Below are positions 51,456 through 64,000 of a DNA stretch of 64,000 bases, one piece after another. Source of the stretch: Calliopsis andreniformis (lineage: Eukaryota > Arthropoda > Insecta > Hymenoptera > Andrenidae); the NCBI RefSeq assembly GCF_051401765.1, contig NC_135071.1, positions 16,160,961-16,224,960 of the forward strand, read 5' to 3'. Below the pieces are notes generated by a model. That model made no database searches. It was not told where the DNA came from and was given only the letters and a program-made list of their open reading frames with translations. How positions within the stretch are numbered: position 1 is the first letter of the stretch; each line of letters starts with the position of its first letter. A program made the translations under genes and the position numbers.

Positions 51456-52879
51456 AATCTCTCCAATATACAAAAAAAAAGAAGAACAGAAATTAAACTT
51501 CAGAATATAAAAATAAATTATTCAATGATATCTATTCGACTAAATATTTATAGTACCAATCAGAAAACAAACTATTCTTCACTTCTCATATTTTCTCCCC
51601 ATATTTCATCTCTGATTTAATTTCTTCCACTCTCTTCTGCTCTTATTATTCGCTTCGCTTATTATTATCCACCGTCAAGGATTGACTCGATTTTCACTTA
51701 ATATTTGCATTCCTGTTAACCGATGTGCAACAGTAACGCACGGTCTTGTGCGCAATTCCGTATTGAAACGAAAAAAATCGCATCCGGTTCGGTGCGCAGT
51801 CACGAGTAACCCTGCGGTCTTTTGCACCCTGATCCACCCCTTCAGTAGGGTGGCACGAAGCCCTTAGGGCACGCGTTCGGTGAAATTATAGCGACATGTG
51901 CGACTAGTCATGGCTCGTTTGATACGCAAATTCTGCCGAAGTTTGGGGAAATTGGATCTTTAATTCGCTTTTATTTCCTAGACTTCCTGGTCTATCGTAA
52001 TGGGGGATGATCGCGAGGGACTCGATAGCAATGTGTTACCACCATTATATCTAGAACTAACCTACTGGTGGTTTACATACTATTATAAGAAAATAGGTAT
52101 ACAGATATCTAGATATCTAGGAATATTGATTTTTGGATTTCTCAGTTAAAAAGATGGAAAGAATAATATACATAGAAGATTTAATTACTTGTAATTAAGA
52201 CAGCTGGACAAATTGGAGCACGAAAAGGCTGCAAGAAAGATTTGCAAACTTAATCAACTTATTCAAATGCGCTCTGCTTTAATCCTGTTCCAGAATTCGA
52301 AATCTGCATCGATTCATTTGCATTTAACATAATTCCCCCTTAGTTCCTAAAGGAACGAAGCATATAAAGTAAGCGGAGCAAAGTACACCCCATTACGCGT
52401 GAGAATTCTTCGGTGGAAGACGAAATGTTTGCGCAGAACCGAGAATATAACGAGGAAGTAAACAGCGATTTTAAATGGAATCTTATTTTAGGAGCGAATG
52501 GGTATCCTTGGACCCAGTAGCATCCTTTTTCATCGATCCATTACTCACCCATGGCAGCGTGCTGTCTGAGGTATAAATAGTTTGCGTGAGGCATCTTATA
52601 TCAAAACTAGACGTACAAGAGGTTCGAGTGAGGTTTACGACGGACAGCAAACCCCTTGGAGATTCTTAACGAGATTACGTATTACGTACACCCTCTGTAC
52701 TCGCGCGATAGCGTTGCGTAAGCCACCCCCGCGATCGACCCGTATTCGAGGGTGTACAGAGTATTCCATAAAATGTACTAGATATTTAGATAAGGATAAT
52801 AAGAGATTTCTGCTTATAGTGACATTTCTAGTGTGAAGAGTTAGGATAAATGAAAAAAAAAATTCAGAAATTGAGAACC
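51456..52879. other. Intergenic spacer, nothing recognised
   Basis: No gene or repeat of note was seen apart from short ORFs at 51,682-51,867 and 52,582-52,836, which have no family features. Confidence 0.5.
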
Positions 52880-53100
52880 TTGAACATTTAGGTAAATATT
52901 TAAATATTGGAGAATTTGAAAATTGGAATATTTGAATACTTGAATACTTCAAAAACTTGAAAATCTGAATATTTAAAAATTTTTAAATATGAAATTTGAA
53001 TATTTGAAAAATTTGAATATTTGAAAATTTGATTATTTGAAAGTTCAAGAATTTAAAAATTTGAATATTTGCAAATTAAGAAATTTTTAAATCTAAACAT
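52880..53100. repeat. TTTGAATATT-type degenerate tandem repeat
   Basis: More than a dozen loose copies of TTGAATATTTGAAAA-like words spread over about 220 bases, in the same orientation as the array at 27.9 kb. Confidence 0.8.
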
Positions 53101-56100
53101 TTTCTAAATACCTAGAAAATAGTCCTCCCATCAAAGATCGAAATTTCTCGCTCACATTTAACGAAATACAGTCAGTATCTGACGTCGACGCGAGTCGAAA
53201 AGGAAAGTCAGAATAGGCGTTAGAATATTTTGACATTTAGCCAGCCGTCGTTTATCTTCTCCTCGCGGTTTCGCAAAGGCGAGCACTTATTCTTGGCAGG
53301 CGCAGATGAGCACTAAATTCTAGTGGGCGTTTTCTTTACATTTGTATAACAGTGTAGAGAGAAATTCCTGCATTTGAAAATTTCCAGGAACTTTTGACTA
53401 AAAAAAGACGGGATGAAATTTTACTCCCATTATATTAACTCGAGCAATGAATATTGTTAATCCCTGTTTTGTGATACTGTAATGTATCATTTCAGTACTC
53501 AGGATATATTTATTACTCGTTTCGTTACAAATACCTGAGCGTTTAGATCATTCGAATCGAATAGTAGCATCCTTTGTGTATTTTGCAGCAGATTTATGAG
53601 TTACGCTCGCGATTTTATTGATCTGACCAGGAGAATTATTTGCGGTTTTGAGAGCAACGTTTGTAGACCTGCGTTCTCTGTTTGATTATAAATGGAGGGA
53701 GTGTAATTTGACGTAATCTGCTTCTGGGAATTTTGGAACGATTATTTGTGCACCAGTTTTATGTGGAACGGTGTTATTTTCATAGTTTTTTCTTATCGCG
53801 AGAAATGAAAGGGTCAGTTTCATTTCCTGTAATAAGCAAGGTGTTATAGTGTAACTAACACCTGCCAGTTGTTAATGATAACCTGTTCCATCACTGTGTT
53901 ACATAATTGTGGTTTAAATTACCTCACTGGTTCATTTGTGACATTCCTGTCACGTTTTATGAGGACCTTGAAATAAGTGATAATTATTGATCATTTTTCG
54001 ATACACGCATATTATTGCACATTTTTTACTAGCGATTTTATTTAGCGAAAGAACAGGAATGTGAGCAGGTATAGAACAGAGTTCTGAATTAACTGCAGCT
54101 AGAAACTTACTTGCTTTCTGCCTTATCGATCATATGCGATTACTGTAGTCGGATAAGCAAGGGATCTATTTAAAGTTTCAGCTCATAAAACAGCAATATT
54201 AAAAGAAAATTAAAATAAAATAATTTAACTTATTTAAATTTTAATTTAAACTATTAAACAATAAAACAATTTTTAAATTTTAAAGGGGAGTATTAAATCA
54301 CGAGTATTAAAAAAATCGAGCTTTCCGTGATGAACGTTTTATTCAGTTACAATAATCGTCATCGTCGCAGTGATGATAATAATAATGATCATAATAACGA
54401 CACGCAAAAACGTAATCACACCATCGGTGATAATAATTACACTCATAATTCTCGATAGTGATAATTAATGACTGTAACAATGATGAACGACAACAATCGA
54501 ACGGACAATTAAAGCGTTCGCGATTAACAGCAATTAAACAACACGATCGTGCAATTTGCACGCTCAGATCATGAATCTTCCTTGTCCTCTTACATACATA
54601 TATGCTATAACTGTAAATATCTCACCTCTATCTACAGGGTGTGAAGAAAACTAAATACCATCACAATCCACAGATATTCTAATTATAACCAAATACCTAA
54701 TTAAAGTATACCCAAGAAAATCAATTACTAAAAAAGAAAAAACACTTAGTCAATCTTTATATAAATACCCAGCTACCCTTTTGTATATTCTCACTCAAAA
54801 TTTCGTATATTTTCGGTAACAAATTTTTAAACCCAACCAGATCATTATTACTTAAAGTTTATTATTATTTTTACTTGAAGTTTAATATCTGATTAACATA
54901 ACATTACTAAAGTCATTGAAGAATTACTGACTGATACTTTCGATACTTTTGGGGATTGACACAAGGGTTAAAAAATGAATAAATCTTCAACCTTGAAAAC
55001 AAGTAAGGCTCATGAATTTTTCTATATCATGTTATATCGTAGTTATCGTCTCTTCCACCTAAAAATGAAGAAAAAGATTTCTTGACACCCTGTACGTATC
55101 CCTCCCCATGTTTACATGCATTCATCGTCTGACAATTTCATTCGCGCGCTTTCTTCCACCTTCGTTCCACGACGATGAGCGTATTAATCGACGAGCTGTT
55201 AATTAACGCGGGACTCGTCGTTCCCCTCTGCCATACGTGTTCGTGTTCAACCTGTGTTACTAACGGTGTTAAGGGTATACGAAATCGGCTGCAAAAAGGA
55301 TGACCAATGAAATGCGTATGAATGAGCGTCTCACATATGTACAGTGTCCCTTGATACGGTTATGGGTACAGTTACAATCTGCATTACAATTCGGTTAGCG
55401 TTTGTTTCGATGCTCGTCGGATTGGTTTCACGTCCTGTTTCGATGATCCTCGTCCTTTAGCGTTCCTTCACGTACTTAGCGATTCGGTTGCGAGGATATG
55501 AACGAAGCTTAAGCAGAAGGCTCGCTTCTATTCTCTAATCGACGTGGGTGAACTCGTCCCTATGGGTGCAACTATGTCCTTCCATTTTCAGAATTTTTCA
55601 AATCTTTTTCTTTCGAGTTTCTCTCAAAAATTCTTTCTTTCGACATTCTCTCGTTAGCTGAAGTTGGACTGAAATTTTGCTGCTTTAAAGGATTCATTGA
55701 TGATGACACATAGTACTCTCTTCTTCCTACCAGAGAACATAGAACACAAGTAATGAACAAAAATGTCCTTATCAAGTCCTTCTTCTGTGGTCTTCATTCG
55801 ATATTAGTTCAGCTAAGTTCTGTGTTGTATGAAACCTAGGTGAACATTCACCGCGCAGGTGTTTCTAATATCCACCACAAAATCGTTCGATCGCCTTTCA
55901 TCAACGCTCCCAATCACTCTGGATCGTAGACAGGGTCCGATTTCAATGCCCGCTGCACCCACAGAGCCCACGGTCGATCGAGAAAACGCGAGTGCGCGGC
56001 TGGTGAACGTGCGAAAGCTGAACAGGTTTAACGTGGTACGAGTCCGTGTCTCGGGTTTGTCTCTTTCTCTCTTTGAAAAAATAAATCACTTTGCTAGGTA

Positions 56101-59100
56101 TTACTCTCTCTTTCTCTGTCGCGCACGCTTCGACAGTTCGGCTTCTGCGGGAGCTACAACTACGTTATTTAGACACACCACTAAACGTCGATTCGTGTAA
56201 CACTCGCCCCTGCCTCGTCTAATGCTCTTCTATCGGAATACCTACGGATCTATCGCGACTGGCTGGTTGGTTCCTCTTCAAAGTCCAATTTCGATGCGTC
56301 CGACTCGCCTACGTCTCGCTTCTGCCTCTACGCTATGCAAGAACCTCGTTCCTCAACACCAGCGTTCAGGACTCTGAACGAATTGGACAGATTTGTTCCA
56401 CGAAAGTATGTTTCCTTCGATCGTGAATTTCTCTGATGGTGTCAGAGTTGGGCTGACTTTCCTTTTCTTTTTTGAAATTTCTCGGAACTAAAAGTTATTC
56501 TATTCTCAAATTATTGTACCTATTATAATAGTTATAGAAATGGCTTCTATCACGTCGAATTGAAATTGGAAAGTGAGAAACAGTTCTCTGAAAAAAAATT
56601 CTTATTGATAGATTCTATTAAATATTTATGCAAGAGAGTGGATTAAAATTCCATAATACCCAGTCATAAAATTATTACCAAACAGTTTGCGAGTTCTGTG
56701 TTCATGCAAATCCAAGTTTTCATAAGCGCTATTAGAATAATGGGGTAATCATTTCAGTCTCCACATATCATGAACTATACTCGTCTTTCTCTATTTTATT
56801 TACGCATATTCCGTATTTTTTTGCACGCTGAAATTTTCCTCAAATGCCTAGAAATCTGCAGTCTAGTTATTACCCATAAATAATATTCAGTGACGCAGAA
56901 CTAATATCTTAATATTAGAGAAACTGTATGCAACTATTCACGAAGGTATTTAATTCGTCAATTTATTCGAACAGCGCCCAACTCTTAACCTGGAGACTTC
57001 AACGCGTGGTTGCGCACGTGGACTTCGCCGCCAATTTGCGTAGAGTGGTCTCAATGTTTCAGGAAAATTGAAAGTCGATTTTCCTGGCGCTGGAAAAGCT
57101 ACTGGTCGATTTTGTCGGAGAAAGGTGGTCAGTCTCCCGCCTAATAACATTTTCACGTAGAAATCGGCACCTGGTGCATCGCGTTTCTTCTTTTGTAGTA
57201 TCAGACCACGCGAAACGCTTTCATCCTCCTAAGTGAATTCATTATCGCGGTTCGGTTTCGCGACAGCTGCCGCTGCCTCTTAATTGTAAAAAGAATTTCG
57301 TCGATGTCGGTGGCTGTATGCTCGAAAGAGAGGTTTCTAATTGGTACGCTGGATCGTGGTTTCTTTTTTGCTGTGCTCTTATCGGGGTTTTTCAGCGTTG
57401 GAAAGCGATCGATCGAGAGTGAACGCTTGTAAATACTCGTAACTTCCGTCCACTAGGGAAATCTACGAGGAAAATGCTTGCTGGCGAGTTGACTTTTTTA
57501 ATTCTTTTGCTTCGATCGAAGGGGAAGATCGGCGACCGTGAAACGTTGTTGCGAAATGCAGACGCTGATTTCTGAGATAGTTGTAATGCTTGGCAGTTTT
57601 TTGTATGATGCCTTAACTCATTCTTTTTTATGTGGCCAAGTGATGGGAAGACACACTGATATATGTAAGTGGATATATTTTTAGTGTATTTGAAAATTAA
57701 TTTTTCTTTTTGGATATCTGAATATGCTTGTATTTAATAATTCAAATCGAGAATTATGTACTTGTGCAAATCTTTTTTTAAGTATCAGTGTGTATTTCTA
57801 TCGCCTTGGGTATATAATTTATGATGAGGGAATTTTCTGAATTTATTTTTATTAAGAATTGTATTATTCCAACGCATTTGTGGAAGCTCAGACGAACATT
57901 TCCCTTCGAGCCCTCGATCACGTTTCCTCACGGTTTCCCGAAGTATTTCTTCTTTTTAAGCAGTAAGGCATTGTCAGATATGTTAGCTGAGATCTTCGAA
58001 TTCTGTGATTGCAGTGCATCGAAGACTTTTATAAAAATATCTCCTTCTGTTTAAATGCCCCAATTGTCCATATCTTTTTCTACCTTTTATTTTAATTTTC
58101 TATCCTTCCTTTGGGATCAAAAATAAACACGCGCTTCCTAAGAAAAAGAAGAGATAGCTAGTCACATTCGTCGTTCATTTTTCCCTACATTTTCATCTTC
58201 TGTGTTCCCGAAGTTCCTCGATCTCTTAACTGTGGTTTCCTCGCGAGTGCAATAGCATTTTTGTGCGTGCTACAAAGTAACATCGAAGTAAACGTCAGTG
58301 CACAGTAGCAAATGAAATATGTACATATTCATTCTTGTCTATTTTATCGTTTCGATTTTTAATCACACGTCTTCAAGACTCGATCTTCCTCGCCTTTGTC
58401 TTCTCCGTTTTCGTTTTGGCACATTTACCAGGGTACACACGTCCACTTGCATCGTTCCAAGTGCATCCTCTTGGCGATGGCACACCAACGACCAGAAACT
58501 TCGGTAATCTTCATTTATTCACGACTAGGATGATATTACATCCAATGATAAAATTAATTCATTGATTAGGTAGCTTCAAAACTGAGAATTTTCTAATTAC
58601 ATTATTCTTAGTGCAAATCAGTGATACTAATTTTTCCAGAGCATGTCTTCCTCAATTTAGATAAACTTTTATTGGGAAGATTCTATGTTCAGAATTGAAA
58701 AAATTCAGAAAACATGTCTTTAATTGTAAATCGATTGTAGAAGTTTCTGTTTAACAAAATAGAGTGTTCTCATGTAAAACACTTTGCTGCATAATTATTG
58801 CTGTTCGAGTTGTAAATATATCGTTGACAATTTGATGTCATATAAAGCACATTAACAGAAGGTCCCAAAGTGCACAAATTGACTGATTTCATAATTTTTG
58901 GAGCAATTTTAATAAAAAAAAATTAATTAATATTGCTTCAGAGCACTTGTTATTCAAAATTTGCATTGAAAGTGAAAATACCGTGAATTTTTGAATCGCT
59001 GGTGCCTCTGACCCAATTGTGACTCCTATCAGTTTGCCCCTCGGTTCGGCTGTTCTGTTACACGATAATACTACTTAAGCTTGTACGATTTTAAGCGAGA

Positions 59101-61574
59101 CGATCGCGGACGATCGGTTTCGTTGGGACCACGCGAATACTCCTTCAACTATATCGTAAAATTACGTTTAAACTGGTAACAGGTAGAGAGATATTAAACA
59201 AGACAACTGTCAACCATGACTACTATAATACTACTACGTTTACTCACGAATGACCCATTGGTAACTACTAATTTACGTACAATTATTCTCATAATTATTT
59301 TATACACTTTCTTTCTCCTAACAAAGCGGTCCCTAAAATGATTACTCCCACTGAAGGGAAATTTAAATTCACACTACTTGAAAATGAAATATTCATGCAT
59401 TTTCACTGCTATCTTTGAGTTTACTAAGGTTCTTCATTTTAATATTAGCAAAATGAAGCGAGTAGTAAAATTATAGAGACTACAACAAGTGGATCACTAA
59501 CAATTTAAACCTATTTTTCAAGGTATAAAGTCCTTAAGAAATTTCCAGAGGGTTTCAAAAGAAACCAGGAACCGCCGCTCTAAAGCAGCTAGAACAAAAT
59601 TTCGACTGAAGCATGCCTGACAGTCAGAAAAACGCAACCCTTGGAAAATCTGACCTCTCAAAAACTTGAACACTTTTCTTAAAAAATTATCAACAGTGAT
59701 CCTCGCGAGGGTACGAATTGGTGAGTGAGAAAGCGCGTGCTGGTATGAAAGAATAGTCAAATTAGCGCGTGATCCACTATGCAAACGATTATTCCTCAAG
59801 CGAGAATCTCCCCTCCTTTCACACTTTCCCGCCATTTCTTTCGTGCAAATGCTTTCTTCTTTGTCCCACGTTCTCTCGCGTCGTTGCGATCGTCCGCGAT
59901 CCCTCGAGCCTCGAGTTTGAACGATCAGGCCCGATTAACTAAGTACGCGGTCTCTATGTTTATTAACTTGTTGAAAATATCGCATATTTATATAACTTTT
60001 TCTTCCTCGCCACTTTTATAGCGCTCGCGAGCGCGCAAACCCCTTGGTAGGTACAAGTTGCAATTCCACTACGATAGTCGATAATATTATCATATAATAT
60101 ATATGTATATATAATATACTTTGTTAAGCCTCAACAATTCCCATAATAAGTCTGTGTTTGTCGCGGGGGAGTCGTTTGTCAGGGCTTCTGTCAACTTCTT
60201 CGGTTTCTCTTGGTGGTAGCTTCTGGATCCTTAAGGAGACTTTGAAGAAAATTCTATAGTTTGAAACTTGAGCTTATTGAGACTTCAGATTAAGACTTTT
60301 AAGTAGAATTCAGGTTATTGTAAATGGGAGAATATTAAAAAATACTAGTGGCAATGAGTAAAGGCCAGAATACGAAACAATTTTCTTTTAAATTAACCCC
60401 AAATTAAGAATTGAATTTTCTTCTTCTAGTTTCTTCTTCTTCTTCTTCGATCCTATCTAAATGATCTCCACTAAATATACTAAAAATAAAATTTCTCAAA
60501 GCTAAATATAGAAGCCATCATCCTCACAGAAAATCCAGCCCAAGTCCCTATCACAAAAAGTAACCAATCAATCCTAAAGTATTACTAAACTATTCCACAA
60601 AAACCCACTCTCAAGTCCTAATTTCTCAGCCTCCTAAAGGATTTCTAAACCACGACCAATTTACCTCAATTGGCATCATCAAAATGCTATTAGACCTCTC
60701 GACAGAAGCCCTGATCAACGATCTTCGCCAGGATCTCCGATAACGCATTAGTCAACAGTGAATCTTGGTGTCTCACGTCAGTAGTGCTCGTTGAAGTACG
60801 CTCGAGTCCATGCACGTGAGAACTGATTGTGTTCGTATTTGGACACGTCCGTGGGATGAACGTTCTCGTGACACCATGGGAGCATTCGAGTCTGTCACTA
60901 AGGTCCCAAAAGGGTACCTGAACTGCTGGATCCTCCGTACAGCGTCCTCCTTGGATCTCTTACGATTAATAGTATCATAATTGCTATACACGAAACAATC
61001 CCTAATAGTTTGGCACAGTCAACCCCTACTCTCTTCAAATTCTCCAAATCTCGCACTCTAGAGCGTTTTTCAGTAGCGTCTCTCATCGTCTATCTTCTTC
61101 ACTCTTATCAGGCTCCCTTACAGTGTTGGAGCTTGAAAGGTTGAGCCCAGAGGCGTCCATCCTGGTTCCGTTAGCCTCCAGGCTCCTCTGCAACGAGGAC
61201 AGGCAACAACGCTGTCGACCATCGCGCAATTATCATCCCATTGACTCGCTAAGCGAGCCTCTCGCCTTCTCCCCTCGGCGCGCCGTGTTTCTTCTGTTAC
61301 TGCTTCGAGAGTTCCCACCACCAGGGCCAGGTTCGATTAGCACCTGACCAAGAGCTCGACCGTTTGAGCGAAACCGTTCGATGAAGATGAAGAGGAAGCT
61401 CGTCTATTCTGTCAGAGATCGACGAGCTTGATAAGCTTGATCGGTTTGCCTCTTCGATCCCTTCAGCTTCCTCGAGGCTTCTCTTCAGCGTGGACGGCGC
61501 TCTAAGCGCGTTAAGGGCCGAGCTCTGGTCACGTTGGGCTACGGTGGTTCCGGCTCGGAGGTGGGAGATTCCTG
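53101..61574. other. Intergenic spacer and probable 3' UTR of the dysc/whirlin gene
   Basis: The part next to 61,574 must contain the 3' UTR of the minus-strand whirlin-type gene, but I could not fix its poly(A) site. A TTTATT (AATAAA on minus) at 59959-59964 is one candidate. There is an ATGATR-rich patch at 54,345-54,480 and an (AT)n run at 60,085-60,120. A short minus-strand ORF at 60898-61086 contains a hydrophobic run but lacks support as a gene. Confidence 0.4.
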
Positions 61575-62571
61575 CTACGCCTCCAGGAATATCAGAGCTG
61601 TCGGCTTCGGCTCAAGGTTGCTCTTCTTCGCCTCCACCACCAGGAACTCGATCTCGTTGCGGTCGCGCCGCGCGAACGACTCCGCGATCAGTCTTGCCAC
61701 CTCCTGGTGATGGAGACCTGGGGGGCAGACGGAGTTCGTGGATTGAATCTGGGGTTTCAGGAGTTGAAGACTAAAAAAGCTTCAAATTTTCAAGTTTTCA
61801 AATTTTCAAATTTTCAATCTTTCAAACTTTCAAACTTTAAAATTTGCAAGCTTTTAATTCTTTGAATTTTCACTCTTTCAAACTCTCTATATTCTCTAAG
61901 TTATAATCTCTCTCTATATCTCTACATATCTCTATATCTCTATATCTGTAAGTTATAACTAATAAAAAAAATTCTACTTCCATATTTAGCCCCACCCTAT
62001 GTACACTATTTACCCTACAAAAGTACAATTTCCAAGAGGAACAAGTTTCTTGTCAAGAAATAATTCATTACCTTCGACTTTATGACCGTCAACTTCCAGA
62101 ATCAGCTGGCCCACTTCGAGACCCCCAGCTTCATAGGCTGCTCCATTATCCTACGAACAAAATATTTCATCAGTGCTCATTGATCTAACGAGCTAGAATT
62201 TCTAAAGGAGCAGTGACGCTCAACCGTCAATTTGCACATCATAATGTACAAATTCATTGACTTACGTGTATATTAATGATCCTGGGCAGTGGATGCTTGG
62301 TGTTGGCACCGCCTTCGATGGCAATGCCCAAAGTCGACTTGGTCTTCTTGACAGTGATCCTCAGGTTGCCTTGATGGTCAGGCACCACCAGGGCGCCATC
62401 CTCTTCCCTTCTTTCGGACATCTCGCTTCTGGCCAGCCTCTGAGCGCTGTGGTGCCGACGCGGTGGCCCCCCAGCACCCCCTGCCCCAGCGGGCCCGCCA
62501 CTGGAGCCACCCTCCTCGAGGAGCTGCGCTTCCTGCATGTCGAAGCTCCGCGAGAGCTTGTGCGCGAGTTC
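61575..62571 (-). CDS. dysc: C-terminal PDZ domain of a whirlin/dyschronic-type scaffold protein (partial)
   Basis: Three minus-strand exons (62571-62266, 62150-62072 and 61717-61575) join in phase (0, then 1) and end in TAG. They encode 175 C-terminal residues. The first has a Gly-rich linker, then begins the PDZ fold with GNLRITVKKTKSTLGIAIEG and GANTKHPLPRIINIH. The second continues DNGAAYEAGGLEVGQLILEV and the third gives HHQEVARLIAESFARRDRNE. The GANT(K/R)xPLPRI and VGQLILEVxG words and the position at the extreme C-terminus match the last PDZ domain of whirlin. Its fly homologue dyschronic is known from circadian output and synaptic work, where it regulates the Slowpoke channel. After the PDZ domain the protein continues about 20 residues (KKSNLEPKPTALIFLEA). 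The remaining N-terminal part, with the earlier PDZ and HHD domains, lies beyond the right edge of the window. Confidence 0.85.
61785..61870. repeat. TCAAATTTTCAAATTTTC-type tandem repeat
   Basis: Several head-to-tail copies of an 8-10-base unit (CAAATTTT, CAAACTTT) lie in the last intron of the whirlin-type gene. A TCTCTATA-type low-complexity tract follows at about 61,895-61,950. Confidence 0.8.
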
Positions 62572-64000
62572 CTGGAATGGGCAGAGCTACGTTTCACCGG
62601 TGGGGGATGAACACTGGTCCCACTTCCGGTTTACTTTGCAGCTTCGTGACGACCGCCCCTTCAATCATCGATTATTCTATTCTCTCCTTTTTTACAAAGG
62701 TTTTAACTCTTAATTGAGGGGTGTTAATAATGAAACGTAATGTCGAGGAATCACTGAGAGTATTTTGCGATTTTTTTTTCAATTTTCAATATTTTCAATA
62801 CTTGTGGATAATTTTTTTTTATTAAGACTTGAGTGGAATTTGGAATTTTTGGGATCACGCCGTCACGTAGCTTGACAAAGCTACCTCAGCCACGCGCACG
62901 ATGACAGCAGACAAGAACTAAGGAGGCTGATGCTGACGAGATTCGCGTGCACGATGTAGTCGAAGGGAGTCCTGGTAGTCTGTGAAGTTGGTCACGAGCC
63001 AAATTTCGCTTTTTCTCGCGAGCAAAAATGTAAAAGTATGTACCTCTAAATTTTAAGGAGTGTGCCATTCCAAGTCGAACATTGCTTCAAGAAATAGAGG
63101 AAGAAGACTTAAGCTATAATCATTCTTTTTTAGAAGAAGTTAGGGAGACCCTCAGACGACCACAGAATCACAGTTTCAGCAGAGTCTTAGAATACTATTT
63201 TTCATGCCTCGCTTTGAATTAATTAAATTTCATTTCGACTCCCTCTTTCTGTTCTCCTCTGTGTTTCGATATGGCAGTCCGAGGGAAGCTAAGGAGTCAG
63301 TGTTGATTAATCAAATTTCGTCGTCTCTGTCCGCAGCCAACTTGGTTCCTCTACCGGGCTTCACTTCCCCACAACGGTGCACATATCGGTTTTGGTGCAT
63401 CCTATATGCAATAGGGTGGAACGAAAAAATAAAAATAAATGAGCGATAATTCTAATAGTCAAATAAACTTGCCTACTACCACAGAATTTCTAAGTTTCAA
63501 TTTCCATACTGAACAACATATCAATAAAAGTAACATTTTTTAACAATTTTACGTAAATATTAACACAGAAATATCAGAGTCTAAAAACGATATTTTTTAC
63601 TGATGACTCTGCAAGTGTTAATCTGTAAAAATTTTTCAAATCTGTTTAGACTCTGTAAAGTATAATATCGTATGATATAGCATCACTGCAATTTTGAGTG
63701 ACTTTAAAAGAAAGTTCATCAAGTTTTACAAAACCAGGAGAAGAAAATAAAAAAGAAAATATCCAATCAATAGAAATAATATTTTTCACATGAAGTACCA
63801 TTATAAGGCAACTACTATTAAATAAGAATGATAATAAAGAATACAAAAAAGAGGTTCATCCTCTAACTTTCGTTCCACCCTTAAATGCAATCGTACACAA
63901 ACATCGTGTAGAGAAGAACGCAAATATGAGACAATACATATCGATATAGGTTACGATAAGTATATTAAAAAATTAAGTCATGCTTGCTGATAGGCTGGTA
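62572..64000 (-). other. Upstream intron of the whirlin-type gene, to the window edge
   Basis: The acceptor CATTCCAG at 62572 opens the 306-base exon, so transcribed sequence must continue to the right. No further exon with PDZ or HHD features could be read before position 64,000. The stretch is mostly AT-rich. Confidence 0.5.

Noticed and set aside
60898..61086. Minus-strand 62-codon ORF with a hydrophobic run (KLLGIVSCIAIMILLIV)
   Set aside because: It lies in the likely 3' UTR of the whirlin-type gene and has AT-rich third positions and no family. A micropeptide cannot be excluded, but one hydrophobic run is weak evidence.
61333..61352. GGTTCGATTAGCACC, resembling a tRNA B box
   Set aside because: It departs from the B-box consensus and no A box or cloverleaf can be drawn around it.

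Overview
This is a window from an animal nuclear genome, almost certainly an insect. The genes have GT-AG introns, AATAAA-type poly(A) signals, long introns and AT-rich spacer broken by short GC-rich islands. The protein families and the mixed base composition suggest a hymenopteran, possibly a bee; that is inference, since no species marker was identified. No operon, phage, CRISPR array, rRNA, tRNA or intact transposase was seen.

Positions 1-13,832 hold no gene that can be proved. They contain GC-rich, ORF-dense islands (about 2.2-2.8, 3.1-5.3, 7.3-7.95 and 8.5-9.3 kb), simple repeats, two strong inverted repeats and, near the right end, a full match to the CTCF consensus. One pair of minus-strand segments near 7.3-7.95 kb can be joined by GT-AG splicing into a cysteine-containing reading frame and is offered as a tentative gene.

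Positions 13,833-23,646 form a compact housekeeping cluster: OXA1L (mitochondrial inner-membrane insertase, + strand, 8 exons), CIAO2B/galla (MIP18 family, cytosolic iron-sulfur targeting, - strand, 3 exons) and HEATR1/UTP10 (ribosome biogenesis, + strand, 3 coding exons, 2,058 aa). OXA1L and CIAO2B converge with 222 bp between their stop codons. CIAO2B and HEATR1 diverge from one short promoter region.

Positions 24,293-46,325 carry one minus-strand gene spread over 22 kb. Its eight coding exons join in phase into a 462-aa single-pass membrane protein: signal peptide, SUEL-like lectin domain, CUB domain, sushi domain, linker, transmembrane helix and a short tail. I could not name it. A possible additional in-phase exon lies at 34,678-34,830 inside its 12.6-kb intron.

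Positions 46,326-61,574 are mostly noncoding, with tandem repeats, and include the unmapped 3' UTR of the next gene. Positions 61,575-62,571 hold the last three coding exons of a minus-strand gene encoding the C-terminal PDZ domain of a whirlin/dyschronic-type scaffold protein. The rest of that gene lies beyond the right edge.
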